A DNA stretch of 64,000 nt from JAGLHV01 sp023143305 [NCBI: Clostridia bacterium] (GCA_030637025.1 DAOVVV010000002.1:31799-95798); one strand, 5' to 3'; positions 17,440-25,718 are shown, counted from the first letter of the stretch. A program made the numbers and translations. Notes: a model not told the origin generated them from the letters alone.

Positions 17440-18912
17440 TTAATTAGTTACTACTTTAACAGTCTCTAAAGTTTTAGTCTCTTGCCCACTCACTCTAATT
17501 CCTCTGCAAGACAAATTTTGTAAGTAATTACATATTTCCCGAGTTATCCTTTCACCTGGAATTAAAATAGGAATTCCCGGGGGATAAGGAGTTAAAGTTT
17601 CAGCACAAATATGCCCTGCTGCTCTTTTAAGCGAAACCCTCTTACTTTCTTTTAAAAGAACCACTTCTCTGGGCATCATTACCATTTCTGTCGATAGTGA
17701 TGGAAGTTGCAAACCCCAACATTTACCATTCCTTTTATATTTGTTATCTATTTCTCTTAATGCTTTCACTAAACATTCTATATCTTTTTTCGAAGTTCCC
17801 ATCCCCATAAGAGCTATTATATTAAACAAATCCGCACAATCAACCTGAATATTATAATTTTTATTTAGAATTGATTCAACTTCGTACCCGGTTAATCCCA
17901 ACCTATTCACATTTATTGTTAATTTCAATACATCCAAAGTATAATCGGAATTTAATTCTTCCTTACAAAAACAATGCATGTTTTCCAATCGATTGATCTG
18001 TCTCCTTGCCCAACCGGCATAATTAATCAGCTTACTAATTATCTGCTTTCCATAAAAAAACATTTGCCTTCTTGATAAATCCATTGAAGCTAAAATTATA
18101 TAATTAGGACTGGTAGTCTGCAATAAAGAAACTATTTTTGCTACCCGGTTTGGATCTACAATATCCGAATTAAAATGTAAAACAGACCCTTGACTTAATC
18201 CGCATAAAATCTTGTGTATACTCTGAACACATAAATCCACTTTTGCATCAACACCGGAAAGTGGTAAATCTTCATGAAACTTCAAATGAGGCCCGTGTGC
18301 TTCATCCAGCAAAATAATTTTGTTATATCGACGAACAACCTCAACAATTTTTTTTAAATTAGCACCGACTCCATTATAGGTAGGACTGGTAATAAAAACA
18401 GCTTTTACTTCAGGAAATTTTTTTATTGCTATTTCTATCTGCTCCGGGGAGCTGTCCAATAATATATCTAATTTTTGGTCTATTTTCGGTTGGATCCAAA
18501 TAGGCCATACTCCACTCAGTATTATACCACTCATAACTGATTTATGAGCATTCCGGGAAACAATAACAGAATCCCCAGGATTACAAGCAGATAAAAACAT
18601 TGCTTCATTTCCAACAGTTGACCCATTAACTAAAAAAAAAGATTTCTTAACCCCGTATGCTTGTGCAATTAATTTTTGTGCTTCTTTTATCGGCCCCCTG
18701 GGATCATGGAGAGAATCTACCTCAGGAAAAACAGTAACATCCATATAAAAAATATTTTTTCCTATAAACTTTTTAAAGATCTTATCTACACCTTGCCCAT
18801 TTTTATGTCCGGGTGTATGAAACGATATCACTTTCTTTTTTGCATGTTTAAAAACAACATCAAATAAAGGAACTTTTTCCTGGCACTTTCTATTATTTTC
18901 TTTCTTTTTCAA
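17440..18912 (-). CDS. PLP-dependent Orn/Lys/Arg decarboxylase (probably arginine decarboxylase)
   Basis: A 490-residue fold-type I basic amino acid decarboxylase. Recognisable blocks are SFHTPGHKNGQG near the N-terminus, FLVNGSTVGNEAMFLSACNPGD, the cofactor-aspartate region ILLDEAHGPHLKFH, and VCSxHK-type VQSIHKILCGLSQGS with the Schiff-base lysine. The C-terminal domain ends with the conserved PYPPGIPILIPGE. It lacks the N-terminal wing domain of E. coli inducible decarboxylases and matches the short Bacillus SpeA/YaaO type in layout. Directly downstream of speE and speD, it should supply the amine acceptor, either agmatine (if arginine is the substrate), putrescine or cadaverine. The aminopropyltransferase type suggests agmatine. 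Confidence 0.88.
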   Translation of the reverse strand: MKKKENNRKCQEKVPLFDVVFKHAKKKVISFHTPGHKNGQGVDKIFKKFIGKNIFYMDVTVFPEVDSLHDPRGPIKEAQKLIAQAYGVKKSFFLVNGSTVGNEAMFLSACNPGDSVIVSRNAHKSVMSGIILSGVWPIWIQPKIDQKLDILLDSSPEQIEIAIKKFPEVKAVFITSPTYNGVGANLKKIVEVVRRYNKIILLDEAHGPHLKFHEDLPLSGVDAKVDLCVQSIHKILCGLSQGSVLHFNSDIVDPNRVAKIVSLLQTTSPNYIILASMDLSRRQMFFYGKQIISKLINYAGWARRQINRLENMHCFCKEELNSDYTLDVLKLTINVNRLGLTGYEVESILNKNYNIQVDCADLFNIIALMGMGTSKKDIECLVKALREIDNKYKRNGKCWGLQLPSLSTEMVMMPREVVLLKESKRVSLKRAAGHICAETLTPYPPGIPILIPGERITREICNYLQNLSCRGIRVSGQETKTLETVKVVTN

Positions 18913-18926
18913 CTGATTTATTCCAC

Positions 18927-19865
18927 CTATTTATAAAAAAAGAAAAGATTCTTTTTACAAATTATTTTTTTTTGCTTACTAAAAATGTCTCTTAAATTTT
19001 TAGCAATATTAAAAATGCCCGCATGAGTATAGCCATCATAAAATTTTAATTTACCTTTTATGCGATTCTTAATTCTCCGGTCTATTTCCATTTTTGATAT
19101 TTTTTCAGGATCATTTTTTTTTGTAGCTATAATAAATGCCCACGGCACGTCAAAAGAAGGAATAAACTCAGAATAAACCTTTCTTATGGGAAAAACCTTT
19201 TTTACTGTACTATAAATTAATGAACATAATTCAATCTGGGTAAGAGACATCGATCCCGATTGAATAACCAAAACACCATTGGATTTAAGCTTACTAGCTA
19301 CTATTTGATAAAATTCTTTAGTATATAATAAACAAGCCGGCCCTTTTTTTATCGGACAGGGAAGATCTGAAATAATAACGTCAAATTTTTCTTTTGTCTG
19401 AATAATATATTTTCTTGCATCATCAATAATTATTTTTGCCCGGGAATCTGAAAAAGCCCCCTTATGCCACGAATATAAATATTTCTTACAAAAATCAACT
19501 ACCTCCCCATCAATATCCAACATAAAAACTTCTTTGACTGATTTATATTTTAATACCTCCCGTAAAGTTGCACCCTCACCTCCACCCATAATCAATACCT
19601 TTTCCGGATTAGGATGACTTAACATTGCAGGATGAACCAATGCTTCGTGATAAATAAATTCATCCACCTCGGCAGATTGAACCTCTCCATCTAAAATCAA
19701 ACATCTTCCAAAAGAATAAGTATCTGCAATTAAAGCAGCTTGAAATTTAGTTGTTTTTGTAACTACATTTTTTATTATCCGATGTCTATGTTCTTCGCCT
19801 TTAGAAAATTTTTCCGTAAACCAATATGTTTTTTTATTCTTTGTTGTTTTCCGTGCTTTTGGCAA
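18927..19865 (-). CDS. speE: Polyamine aminopropyltransferase (SpeE family, variant active site)
   Basis: A 312-residue aminopropyltransferase that moves the propylamine group of decarboxylated S-adenosylmethionine onto an amine. The N-terminal strands include LILDGEVQSAEVDEFIYHEALVHPAM, and the Rossmann core has VLIMGGGEGATLREVLKY and MLDIDGEVVD. Two details differ from ordinary spermidine synthases. The nucleotide loop is GGGEG rather than GGGDG, as in agmatine- or thermospermine-type enzymes. The catalytic DxxD loop reads SDLPCP, so the second aspartate is a cysteine. The start is TTG at 19865, immediately after the speD stop, with GGGAG eight bases upstream. A basic 35-residue tail extends the C-terminus. 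Substrate is probably not plain putrescine. Confidence 0.88.
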   Translation of the reverse strand: MPKARKTTKNKKTYWFTEKFSKGEEHRHRIIKNVVTKTTKFQAALIADTYSFGRCLILDGEVQSAEVDEFIYHEALVHPAMLSHPNPEKVLIMGGGEGATLREVLKYKSVKEVFMLDIDGEVVDFCKKYLYSWHKGAFSDSRAKIIIDDARKYIIQTKEKFDVIISDLPCPIKKGPACLLYTKEFYQIVASKLKSNGVLVIQSGSMSLTQIELCSLIYSTVKKVFPIRKVYSEFIPSFDVPWAFIIATKKNDPEKISKMEIDRRIKNRIKGKLKFYDGYTHAGIFNIAKNLRDIFSKQKKIICKKNLFFFYK

Positions 19866-20255
19866 TTAATTTTCTCCCGGTTTATATTTTATTGTTGTAT
19901 TTTCCGAAGTTATTATCCCTCTCTTTACCTCTAATACATTGCTCCTCTTAGCTTTTAATACTTCATTCAAATATTCATAAGCAATCCAGGGGTCTATTTT
20001 GTCTCCACAGGTATAAACATCTACCGATGCAAAATTATACTCAGGCCATGTATGGATAGAAAGATGAGATTCAGCAATAACTACTACACCACTAACTCCA
20101 TGTGGTTCAAATTTATGAAAACTTTGATTTACAACACATGCTTTTATCACATTAGCTGCCTCTACCATTATCTCTTCTATCTTTTTTACATCGTTTAAAC
20201 TTTCCGCTTTACAATCATAAAATTCCGCCAAAATATGCTTACCTAATGCTTTCAC
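19866..20255 (-). CDS. speD: S-adenosylmethionine decarboxylase proenzyme
   Basis: A 129-residue SpeD of the short bacterial/archaeal type, which self-cleaves to form a pyruvoyl cofactor and makes decarboxylated AdoMet for SpeE. The cleavage site is AESHLSIHTWPEY, with serine as pyruvoyl precursor, and the later YTCGDK supplies the catalytic cysteine. The start is GTG at 20255, preceded by a purine-rich AAAGGGGG. Its stop codon directly abuts the TTG start of speE. A well-formed promoter lies about 40 bp upstream, making this the first gene of a speD-speE-decarboxylase-dksA run. Confidence 0.95.
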   Translation of the reverse strand: MKALGKHILAEFYDCKAESLNDVKKIEEIMVEAANVIKACVVNQSFHKFEPHGVSGVVVIAESHLSIHTWPEYNFASVDVYTCGDKIDPWIAYEYLNEVLKAKRSNVLEVKRGIITSENTTIKYKPGEN

Positions 20256-20293
20256 CCCCTTCCACCCCCTTTCTTTAAAAATATCAATACTAA

Positions 20294-20322
20294 AAGATAT
20301 AAAATTTTGAAATTGATGTCAA
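20294..20322 (-). promoter_or_regulatory. Sigma70-type promoter for the polyamine operon
   Basis: On the minus strand TTGACA is followed after 17 bp by TATCTT. The start point falls about 30 bp before the GTG of speD, so the leader is short and shows no room for a large riboswitch. Confidence 0.75.
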
Positions 20323-20374
20323 GAAAAAAAATTCTTTTTTCCCGAGACAAAAATAATTTATTATTTCTTACAAA

Positions 20375-20550
20375 TAAACTACCCCGCAGCAAGCTACGGG
20401 GTATCAAAGGTTTATCCCACATAACTTTTGCGCAGCAATCTGCAGGAAATTAAACCCAAGACCCTTCGACTCCTTTCAGTCCCTCAGGGCCAATTCAACT
20501 ACAGAGTTTTTTCAGCTATGCTGACAAAAACTTTGTAGTTGAATTGAATT
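20375..20550 (+). repeat. Dispersed repeat family A, copy 1
   Basis: First of six related intergenic copies. It begins near ACCCCGCAGCAAGCTACGGGG, a self-complementary hairpin, and ends with a second hairpin built on ACAGAGTTTTTTCAGC / GCTGACAAAAACTTTGT followed by TTGAATT. Between them are the family's conserved words TTAAACCC and CCCTTCGACTCC. It fills most of the 334-bp gap between speD and the anti-sigma factor gene. No open reading frame is supported. Confidence 0.85.
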
Positions 20551-20589
20551 AAAATTTACTTATCTCAGAACAAAATACTCCTCATCTCT

Positions 20590-21006
20590 CTATAAATGCT
20601 TCACCATCTTTAATATATTTCCTTTCCCTTCTTCACTTCTATATTCCAATGTGTCCATAAATCTTTTCATAATAATTGTTCCTCTTCCCCTACGAAGCCG
20701 TTCCTCTAATTTTTTTTCAATATCACCCATGAGAAGTTGACGAAAATCAAAAGATTTACCCTGGTCAATTATAAAAACAGAAAATTTATCCACTTCAATC
20801 ACAAAAGATATCTTGATAGGACAGCCCTGTTTACATTCATAAGCATGCTCCATAACATTAGTAACAGCTTCATCTACAGATATAACTACCTGCTCTGTTA
20901 CATCACTATCCCATACTTCTTCCTGGCCTATGGATTCAACGAATCTTCTCACATAAGCTAAATAAATAAAATCACTGTAAATTTTAATGTCTATTGTTTT
21001 TTTCAT
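20590..21006 (-). CDS. Anti-sigma regulatory factor-like ATPase (RsbW/SpoIIAB type)
   Basis: A GHKL-ATPase-fold protein of 138 residues from the chosen ATG at 21006, four bases after the stop of the STAS gene. It has the N-box VISVDEAVTNVMEHAY, the G1-like FIIDQGKSFDF and a GRGTIIMKRFMD lid region. RsbW-type kinases bind a sigma factor or another target and phosphorylate a STAS antagonist, and the neighbouring STAS gene is the expected partner. An upstream ATG at 21051 would add 15 residues overlapping the STAS gene and is less likely. No alternative sigma factor is nearby, so the output target is unknown. Confidence 0.85.
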   Translation of the reverse strand: MKKTIDIKIYSDFIYLAYVRRFVESIGQEEVWDSDVTEQVVISVDEAVTNVMEHAYECKQGCPIKISFVIEVDKFSVFIIDQGKSFDFRQLLMGDIEKKLEERLRRGRGTIIMKRFMDTLEYRSEEGKGNILKMVKHL

Positions 21007-21010
21007 TTTT

Positions 21011-21394
21011 TTATAATTCTTTTTTTTCGGATTTATTTTTTTCAAACTCATTTAATGCATCGTATTCTTGTTGAAGTATTTGAAAAATCTTTGTACAGCC
21101 TGAAATATCAAATACTTTGTGCACTCCCGGGGACAAATTAACAATAAAAAAACTACCTTTATTGTTTTCTATTTCATCTTTCGCCACTACCAGTAATCCT
21201 AATCCAGCACTACTAATATATTGTAAATCTACCATATTCAAAATTATTTGATATTGTTCTATCTTAAAAAAGGCATTTAACGTACTTTCTAATTGGGGCA
21301 CCGTATGAGCATCAAGAAACCCTCCCACATCTACAATCTGCACCTCACAATTGTCTATTTTATGAGATCTAACATTTATTTTTAACTTGCTCAT
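21011..21394 (-). CDS. STAS-domain anti-sigma factor antagonist
   Basis: A 127-residue SpoIIAA/RsbV-like protein. The core shows VDVGGFLDAHTVPQLESTL, ILNMVDLQYISSAGLGLLV with the expected phosphorylatable serine in ISSAG, and NLSPGVHKVFDISG. It should switch between the neighbouring RsbW-like kinase and free or phosphorylated states. Its start overlaps the end of the PHP gene by 26 bp, so the three genes PHP, STAS and anti-sigma are probably one transcript. Confidence 0.9.
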   Translation of the reverse strand: MSKLKINVRSHKIDNCEVQIVDVGGFLDAHTVPQLESTLNAFFKIEQYQIILNMVDLQYISSAGLGLLVVAKDEIENNKGSFFIVNLSPGVHKVFDISGCTKIFQILQQEYDALNEFEKNKSEKKEL

Positions 21395-22244
21395 TTTTAC
21401 CCTCCATTATTTTTTTATATTTTTTTAATTTATCAAGGACAGAATAAGAAATTTTTATTGTTCCCATTAAGGGATACCTATTTCCTACCCTACCATGACA
21501 ATCTGAACCACCTGTAAACAAGAGATTATATTTAAAAGCTAATTTTTTTAAAATATCAAGCTTCCTGTCCTCATGCCGACTATGGTATATTTCTATTCCA
21601 GCCAGTCCTGCTCCAACCAGCCTTCTTAAAAATTCCTCACTAACCCTCTCACACAAAGGATGGGCAAGAACAGGAATTCCCTCTGCTTTTAAAATAAACT
21701 TAATTACTTTTTCCGGCTGCCAGTTATATTTTGCAACATAAGCAGGTTTCCCACAGCCTAAATATCGGTCAAAAGCTTTTTTTGTGTTTTGGACATATTT
21801 CTTTTCTACCAATGCTTTAGCAAAATGCAAACGACCTATAGAGCCTTTTTCTACAAATTTTAATATATCCCTGCTGGTAATTTTTAATCCTAAATCATTT
21901 AACTTTTTCAACATTTTATAAGCTCTTTCTTTACGTTTTTCACGAAACAGACAAAGTTTATCTAAAAAATCTTGATTTTCCCAATTTATATAATACCCAA
22001 GAATATGTATTTCTTCTTGCTCCCCCTGCCCCTTTGCACTCAATTCTACTCCGGGAATTACCTCCAGACCACATTCATTACCTCTTACAATAGCTTCTTT
22101 GATTCCGCCTACCATATCATGGTCAGTAATTGATATTGCAGCTAAACCAACTTTATAGGCATAATTCACTGCCTCTACAGGAGTAAACACTCCATCGGAA
22201 TAATTCGTATGTATATGCAAATCAATATATTTTTTTTTCTCCAC
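21369..22244 (-). CDS. PHP-domain phosphoesterase (RNase AM/TrpH-like)
   Basis: A 291-residue PHP metallo-phosphoesterase with all the expected metal-binding motifs: DLHIHTNYSDG (I), SITDHDMVGG (II), IPGVELSAKG (III), VLAHPLCE, the tyrosine/histidine-bearing GIEIYHSRHED and the final GGSDCHGR. This layout matches the YciV/TrpH group, which removes 5'-nucleotides from RNA ends or hydrolyses 3',5'-bisphosphates. It lies 39 bp downstream of tRNA-Gly and upstream of the STAS pair, whose connection with it is unclear. Confidence 0.9.
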   Translation of the reverse strand: MEKKKYIDLHIHTNYSDGVFTPVEAVNYAYKVGLAAISITDHDMVGGIKEAIVRGNECGLEVIPGVELSAKGQGEQEEIHILGYYINWENQDFLDKLCLFREKRKERAYKMLKKLNDLGLKITSRDILKFVEKGSIGRLHFAKALVEKKYVQNTKKAFDRYLGCGKPAYVAKYNWQPEKVIKFILKAEGIPVLAHPLCERVSEEFLRRLVGAGLAGIEIYHSRHEDRKLDILKKLAFKYNLLFTGGSDCHGRVGNRYPLMGTIKISYSVLDKLKKYKKIMEGKNEQVKNKC

Positions 22245-22282
22245 TCAAAATTATCCTCTTTATTTTTCCCTTTTCAATAAAA

Positions 22283-22354
22283 AGCGGGAGACGGGGATCG
22301 AACCCGCGATATCAAGCTTGGGAAGCTTGCGTTCTACCACTGAACTACTCCCGC
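22283..22354 (-). tRNA. tRNA-Gly (anticodon CCC)
   Basis: Acceptor strands GCGGGAG/CTCCCGC pair perfectly, D stem GTTC/GAAC, anticodon stem CAAGC/GCTTG around loop TTCCCAA giving CCC, T loop TTCGATC. No CCA is encoded; the sequence continues with TTT after the discriminator, unlike the tRNA-Pro of this window. It is directly upstream of the PHP gene on the same strand. Confidence 0.95.
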
Positions 22355-22433
22355 TTATAAATTTTATCCCGTTTTATTTTTATTTTTTTATCATTCCTTT
22401 TTAACCATTATTATCTAACAAAAAACTTCCGTA

Positions 22434-22589
22434 AATCAACTATCCCTCAGCAAGCTACGGAGAATTAAACCAGAACCCCTTCCACTCCCTTCAAGGGAGG
22501 TTATGCTGAGTAGCGCGAAGTGCTCAGGATCAATTAGACTACAAAGTTTTTGTCAGCAAGCTGAAAAAACTCTAAGTCTCATTGAATTT
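22434..22589 (+). repeat. Dispersed repeat family A, copy 2
   Basis: Starts ATCAACTAT with CAGCAAGCTACGGAGAATTAAAC and ends with the ACAAAGTTTTTGTCAGC / GCTGAAAAAACTCTAAG hairpin and CTCATTGAATT. It contains the family's TTATGCTGAG and GAAGTGCTCAGGATCAATT modules. It accounts for about half of the 310-bp gap between tRNA-Gly and the cyclase-like gene; the rest has no recognisable feature. Confidence 0.85.
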
Positions 22590-22664
22590 ACAAAACCGTC
22601 GTTCACGATTTTTCCCCAATAAAACATTTAACATTTTCTTTCTTTAGTTTTTATATATTATATT

Positions 22665-24320
22665 TTAATCATCACTTTTAAATATAAATTCTTCTTTTAA
22701 AGTGTATACTTGTATGAGATCTTCTTCCGAGAAAAATACTTTTCTAAGAAAAGACTTATCGTTTAAAGCATTATAAGTGTTTTCCCCAATTAAAATTTGA
22801 TTTTGATGAGCTAATTTTAATAAATGTCCTGTTAAATCCAAAGCACGACTAAAAGTTTTCCCACCTTCTGCATCCTTACCTCTTATAACCTTTCCGGTAT
22901 TAATTCCCATTCTAATTTGTAAAGAAGTTTTTAATTTACTGATTTTTTGATTAAAAAATTTCAACCGGGTTAAAATCGCCCTTCCTGCAAATATTGCCCT
23001 ATCCGCTTTTTCAAAAGAATAAATAACACCATCTCCACTGCGATTTAATAATTTAGCACCAAAAGCAGACACAACCTTATCTATAAATTGATGAAAGTGT
23101 TCAAAAGAAAATTGGACAGCATCTTCAGCTTCGTCCTGTTTAAGTTTCGATGATTTGAATATATCAATACCTAAAAATGATTGATCAACAGAAAATTCAT
23201 TATTGATATATTCATTTAGACGAACAGACAATTGCACCGCCTCTTCCAAGTTTAATTTCTCCAAATCTAAACTATCTACTAAAAACTTTTCGTTGTAATT
23301 TTGCTGCACTTCATTCGGCGAAAGAGTGGAAACCGATTTACCGGAAGAATCACTTAAAGGAGTATTTAAAGAAAGTGCTTTTTGAAACATCTTATCTTCC
23401 TCTTTCTTTTTTTGATTATATTTATTCACAACTTTTTTATATAAACCCAAAATACTGTAATTCTTTAATAAGCCCAAACTACAAATCACTATATAAATAA
23501 CAGTCAGCGAAAAATAAATACTGCTTAAGGGATATTCTAATTTCTCCGGATTGAGTAAAAAAATTAAAAAATAAAGAAAAAACATTAAAATCAATCCAAT
23601 CAAATATCCCACAACAAAATAAATCTGTTTCTTTAATCTTTGAAAATACTTTATCAAATAAGCAATTGCTCCCCAAAATGCCATTTGCAAAATCAAAGTA
23701 GAATTATTCAAAAAAACTTTTCCGATATTCAATAAAATAATTTTCAATCTAATCAAATTAATAAACGGATAAAATTTATCTGCCACCCAACTCAAATCAT
23801 AAAAAAGAGCAGGATATGAGACTAAACTATAAAAAGAAAAATCGGGTAAATCAACTAAAATATAACCAATAGATCCTTCTAAACTTATAATCTTTATTAT
23901 GCTATAAAATAAATAACTCAAAATGACTATTAAAACATTTTCTCTCCCTAACAATAATGGAGCCAAAGGAACAATAATAAACTCAAGAGGAATAAAAAAA
24001 CCTAAGGCATTATGAATGCTAAGAAGAGGCATACTAAAAATTAAAAAATAAATTTCAAAAAATCTATACGACTGATAAAATATAAGGACAAAACTCAAAG
24101 CAAAAATAAAATATAAAATTGCCAACTCACTAGAATGATAGAATATAGGAAAAGCCAACAAAAACATACTAATAATTATAGCCAAACGCGCTGATTTAAA
24201 AAATAAAATCACTATTAAAACAGTAAGAGTCAATACCCATTCAAGTGGAAAATATGAAACAGTTTGTAGTCCAAAAGAAACCATCAATCCTAAAATTAAA
24301 CTTTTTATGATTTTATTCAT
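22665..24320 (-). CDS. Polytopic membrane protein with C-terminal class III nucleotidyl cyclase-like domain
   Basis: A 551-residue protein. About 300 N-terminal residues are highly hydrophobic with an estimated eight or more membrane helices, then a charged linker, then a cyclase homology domain (about residues 375-535). The two metal aspartates are preserved (LGIDIFKSS and RSGDGVIYSF) and IRMGINTGKVI matches the family strand. The segment that normally reads D-x-x-N-x-x-x-R (transition-state residues) is ALDLTGHLLKLA, so Asn and Arg appear replaced. It may therefore be a weak cyclase or a sensor domain without activity. It has its own good promoter. The membrane part is not a family I recognise. 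Confidence 0.75.
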   Translation of the reverse strand: MNKIIKSLILGLMVSFGLQTVSYFPLEWVLTLTVLIVILFFKSARLAIIISMFLLAFPIFYHSSELAILYFIFALSFVLIFYQSYRFFEIYFLIFSMPLLSIHNALGFFIPLEFIIVPLAPLLLGRENVLIVILSYLFYSIIKIISLEGSIGYILVDLPDFSFYSLVSYPALFYDLSWVADKFYPFINLIRLKIILLNIGKVFLNNSTLILQMAFWGAIAYLIKYFQRLKKQIYFVVGYLIGLILMFFLYFLIFLLNPEKLEYPLSSIYFSLTVIYIVICSLGLLKNYSILGLYKKVVNKYNQKKKEEDKMFQKALSLNTPLSDSSGKSVSTLSPNEVQQNYNEKFLVDSLDLEKLNLEEAVQLSVRLNEYINNEFSVDQSFLGIDIFKSSKLKQDEAEDAVQFSFEHFHQFIDKVVSAFGAKLLNRSGDGVIYSFEKADRAIFAGRAILTRLKFFNQKISKLKTSLQIRMGINTGKVIRGKDAEGGKTFSRALDLTGHLLKLAHQNQILIGENTYNALNDKSFLRKVFFSEEDLIQVYTLKEEFIFKSDD

Positions 24321-24361
24321 AAATTCCCCTAAATATTTAGCAACAATGAAATTTAATTATC

Positions 24362-24388
24362 TTTATATCAAAATAATACTTTTCTCCA
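24362..24388 (-). other. Possible leader peptide ORF upstream of the cyclase-like gene
   Basis: Eight codons (MEKSIILI, then stop) begin with ATG at 24388, preceded by a GAGGT that would be a strong ribosome binding site and lying just after the predicted transcription start. The short size makes chance quite likely. It could simply be the leader of the cyclase-like gene. Confidence 0.25.
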
Positions 24389-24408
24389 TAAAAAATACCT
24401 CTTATAAA

Positions 24409-24437
24409 AGTTTACACTCACTTTTATTTTTTGTCAA
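24409..24437 (-). promoter_or_regulatory. Sigma70-type promoter for the cyclase-like gene
   Basis: TTGACA, 17 bp, TAAACT on the minus strand, about 90 bp before the ATG at 24320. Spacing is optimal and the -35 box perfect. Confidence 0.7.
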
Positions 24438-24462
24438 GGTAAAAAGTAATTAACACTTTTCA

Positions 24463-24999
24463 TTAATAAAAACGGCTAATTTCGTTTAATAACTTTCTTT
24501 TTTTATTATGAAGTTGTGCAATTTGGGGATATCCCATACTAATTATAATATCAACTTTATTTCTCCCCGGTATCCCTAAAACTTTTTTTACTTCTTTTTC
24601 ATTAAACCACCCCAACCAACATGTCCCTAATCCTTCCTCCGTTGCCTGTAATATAAAATGCTCACAAGCTATCCCAATATCAATTAAGCTATATTGCGTC
24701 CCTTTAAAATAACCGGCTAAGCATGCCGTATATTTAGACCTCTGAGTAACAACAACAATATATATAGGTGCTTTTTTTGCAAATGAATTTAAAGAATAAA
24801 TACCCGAAAATGCTTTTTCTGCAAGCTTATTTCTGATTTTTTCATCATCAACTACAATAAATGACCACGGCTGGGAATTACAAGCCGAAGGAGCAAGTCT
24901 TGCCGCTTCCAAACATTTATTTAAAACATCCCTGGGCACCATTTCAGGCAAATATTTCCGGACACTTTGCCTTTTCCTTACCAATTCAATAAATTTCAT
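24463..24999 (-). CDS. Nitroreductase family protein
   Basis: A 178-residue FMN-dependent nitroreductase-like protein. The start MKFIELVRKRQSVRKY provides the family's FMN phosphate arginines, and ARLAPSACNSQPWSFIVV and EEGLGTCWLGWF are the second and third family blocks. Such proteins reduce nitro groups, quinones or flavins, and the natural substrate is unknown. Its ATG overlaps the stop of the upstream lipoprotein-like gene by four bases (ATGA), so the two are translationally coupled. Confidence 0.9.
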   Translation of the reverse strand: MKFIELVRKRQSVRKYLPEMVPRDVLNKCLEAARLAPSACNSQPWSFIVVDDEKIRNKLAEKAFSGIYSLNSFAKKAPIYIVVVTQRSKYTACLAGYFKGTQYSLIDIGIACEHFILQATEEGLGTCWLGWFNEKEVKKVLGIPGRNKVDIIISMGYPQIAQLHNKKRKLLNEISRFY

Positions 25000-25529
25000 T
25001 TTATCTGTTTTTCAACCTTCATTTTTTCGTTTTTATTTTTTTCTTCTAATTTTACAGCAAGACCTCTTATCGTTACAGAAGGAATCAGAGTTCCAATCGT
25101 TGAAATCTGTTCTACAAAGGTCGCAGGGGAAATTGTATATTTATATTCTACATTTATTATGCCGTCCGCACTTAATTCTTTTGCCTTTTCTATTAGTAAC
25201 AAGTTAATTCCTTCATTTAAATCTGTCGTTACCAAAGGAATAAACCACAACAATTTTAATCCATATTTTTTTATATGAATAAAACCTAACGGGACATAAG
25301 AAGCAGAAATATCTCCTGAAGTAACAAAAATTTCTTTTTCGGAAGGTAATTTAGCTACCTGAATATTTCTGAAAAGAAAACTGCACCCGAAAAGAAAAGA
25401 AACAAAAACAAAAAACTTTTTTAATTTTTTTATCCTCTTTTCAATGAGACTTAGAGTTTTCTCAGCTCGCTGACAAAAATTATATAGTCGAATAGATCCT
25501 GAGCACTTCGTTCTACTCAGCATAAACAC
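24996..25529 (-). CDS. Putative lipoprotein of unknown function; 5' end lies in repeat A
   Basis: An ORF of 177 residues whose first 25-30 residues are translated from repeat family A copy 3 and are probably not authentic. Downstream is a plausible lipoprotein signal, KKLKKFFVFVSFLFGCSF, with the cysteine as lipidation site, then a domain with VTSGDISASYVPLGFIHI and NLLLIEKAKELSADGIINVEY, a pattern reminiscent of YbjQ-like small alpha/beta domains. No ATG, GTG or TTG occurs in frame between the repeat and the signal peptide, although an AGAGG precedes the AAA-rich stretch. So the gene may have lost its native start when the repeat arrived, or use a non-standard codon. It is coupled to the nitroreductase. 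Confidence 0.5.
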   Translation of the reverse strand: MFMLSRTKCSGSIRLYNFCQRAEKTLSLIEKRIKKLKKFFVFVSFLFGCSFLFRNIQVAKLPSEKEIFVTSGDISASYVPLGFIHIKKYGLKLLWFIPLVTTDLNEGINLLLIEKAKELSADGIINVEYKYTISPATFVEQISTIGTLIPSVTIRGLAVKLEEKNKNEKMKVEKQIK

Positions 25530-25630
25530 TTCACTTTGCTCAACATAAACTCCGTTGTAGGGAGCCGAAGAGGCTCGGTTTTAACTCCCCGCAGTTTGTA
25601 TGTGGGATCCCCCACAGCTTGCTACGGGGT
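25441..25630 (-). repeat. Dispersed repeat family A, copy 3 (inverted)
   Basis: Reverse-complement orientation: it begins TCAATGAGACTTAGAGTTTT and ends with GCTTGCTACGGGG. It includes GATCCTGAGCACTTCG and the TTAACTCCCCGCAG module. It overlaps the annotated 5' end of the lipoprotein ORF and sits in the 278-bp gap before the LRR gene's 3' end. Confidence 0.85.
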
Positions 25631-25718
25631 TTCTTAAAAAAACTCTTTTTAAAATAAACCCTTAATTAACGTAGATTATACAAGTTTTAATTAAAAAAAT
25701 CAATGAATTCTACGAAAG

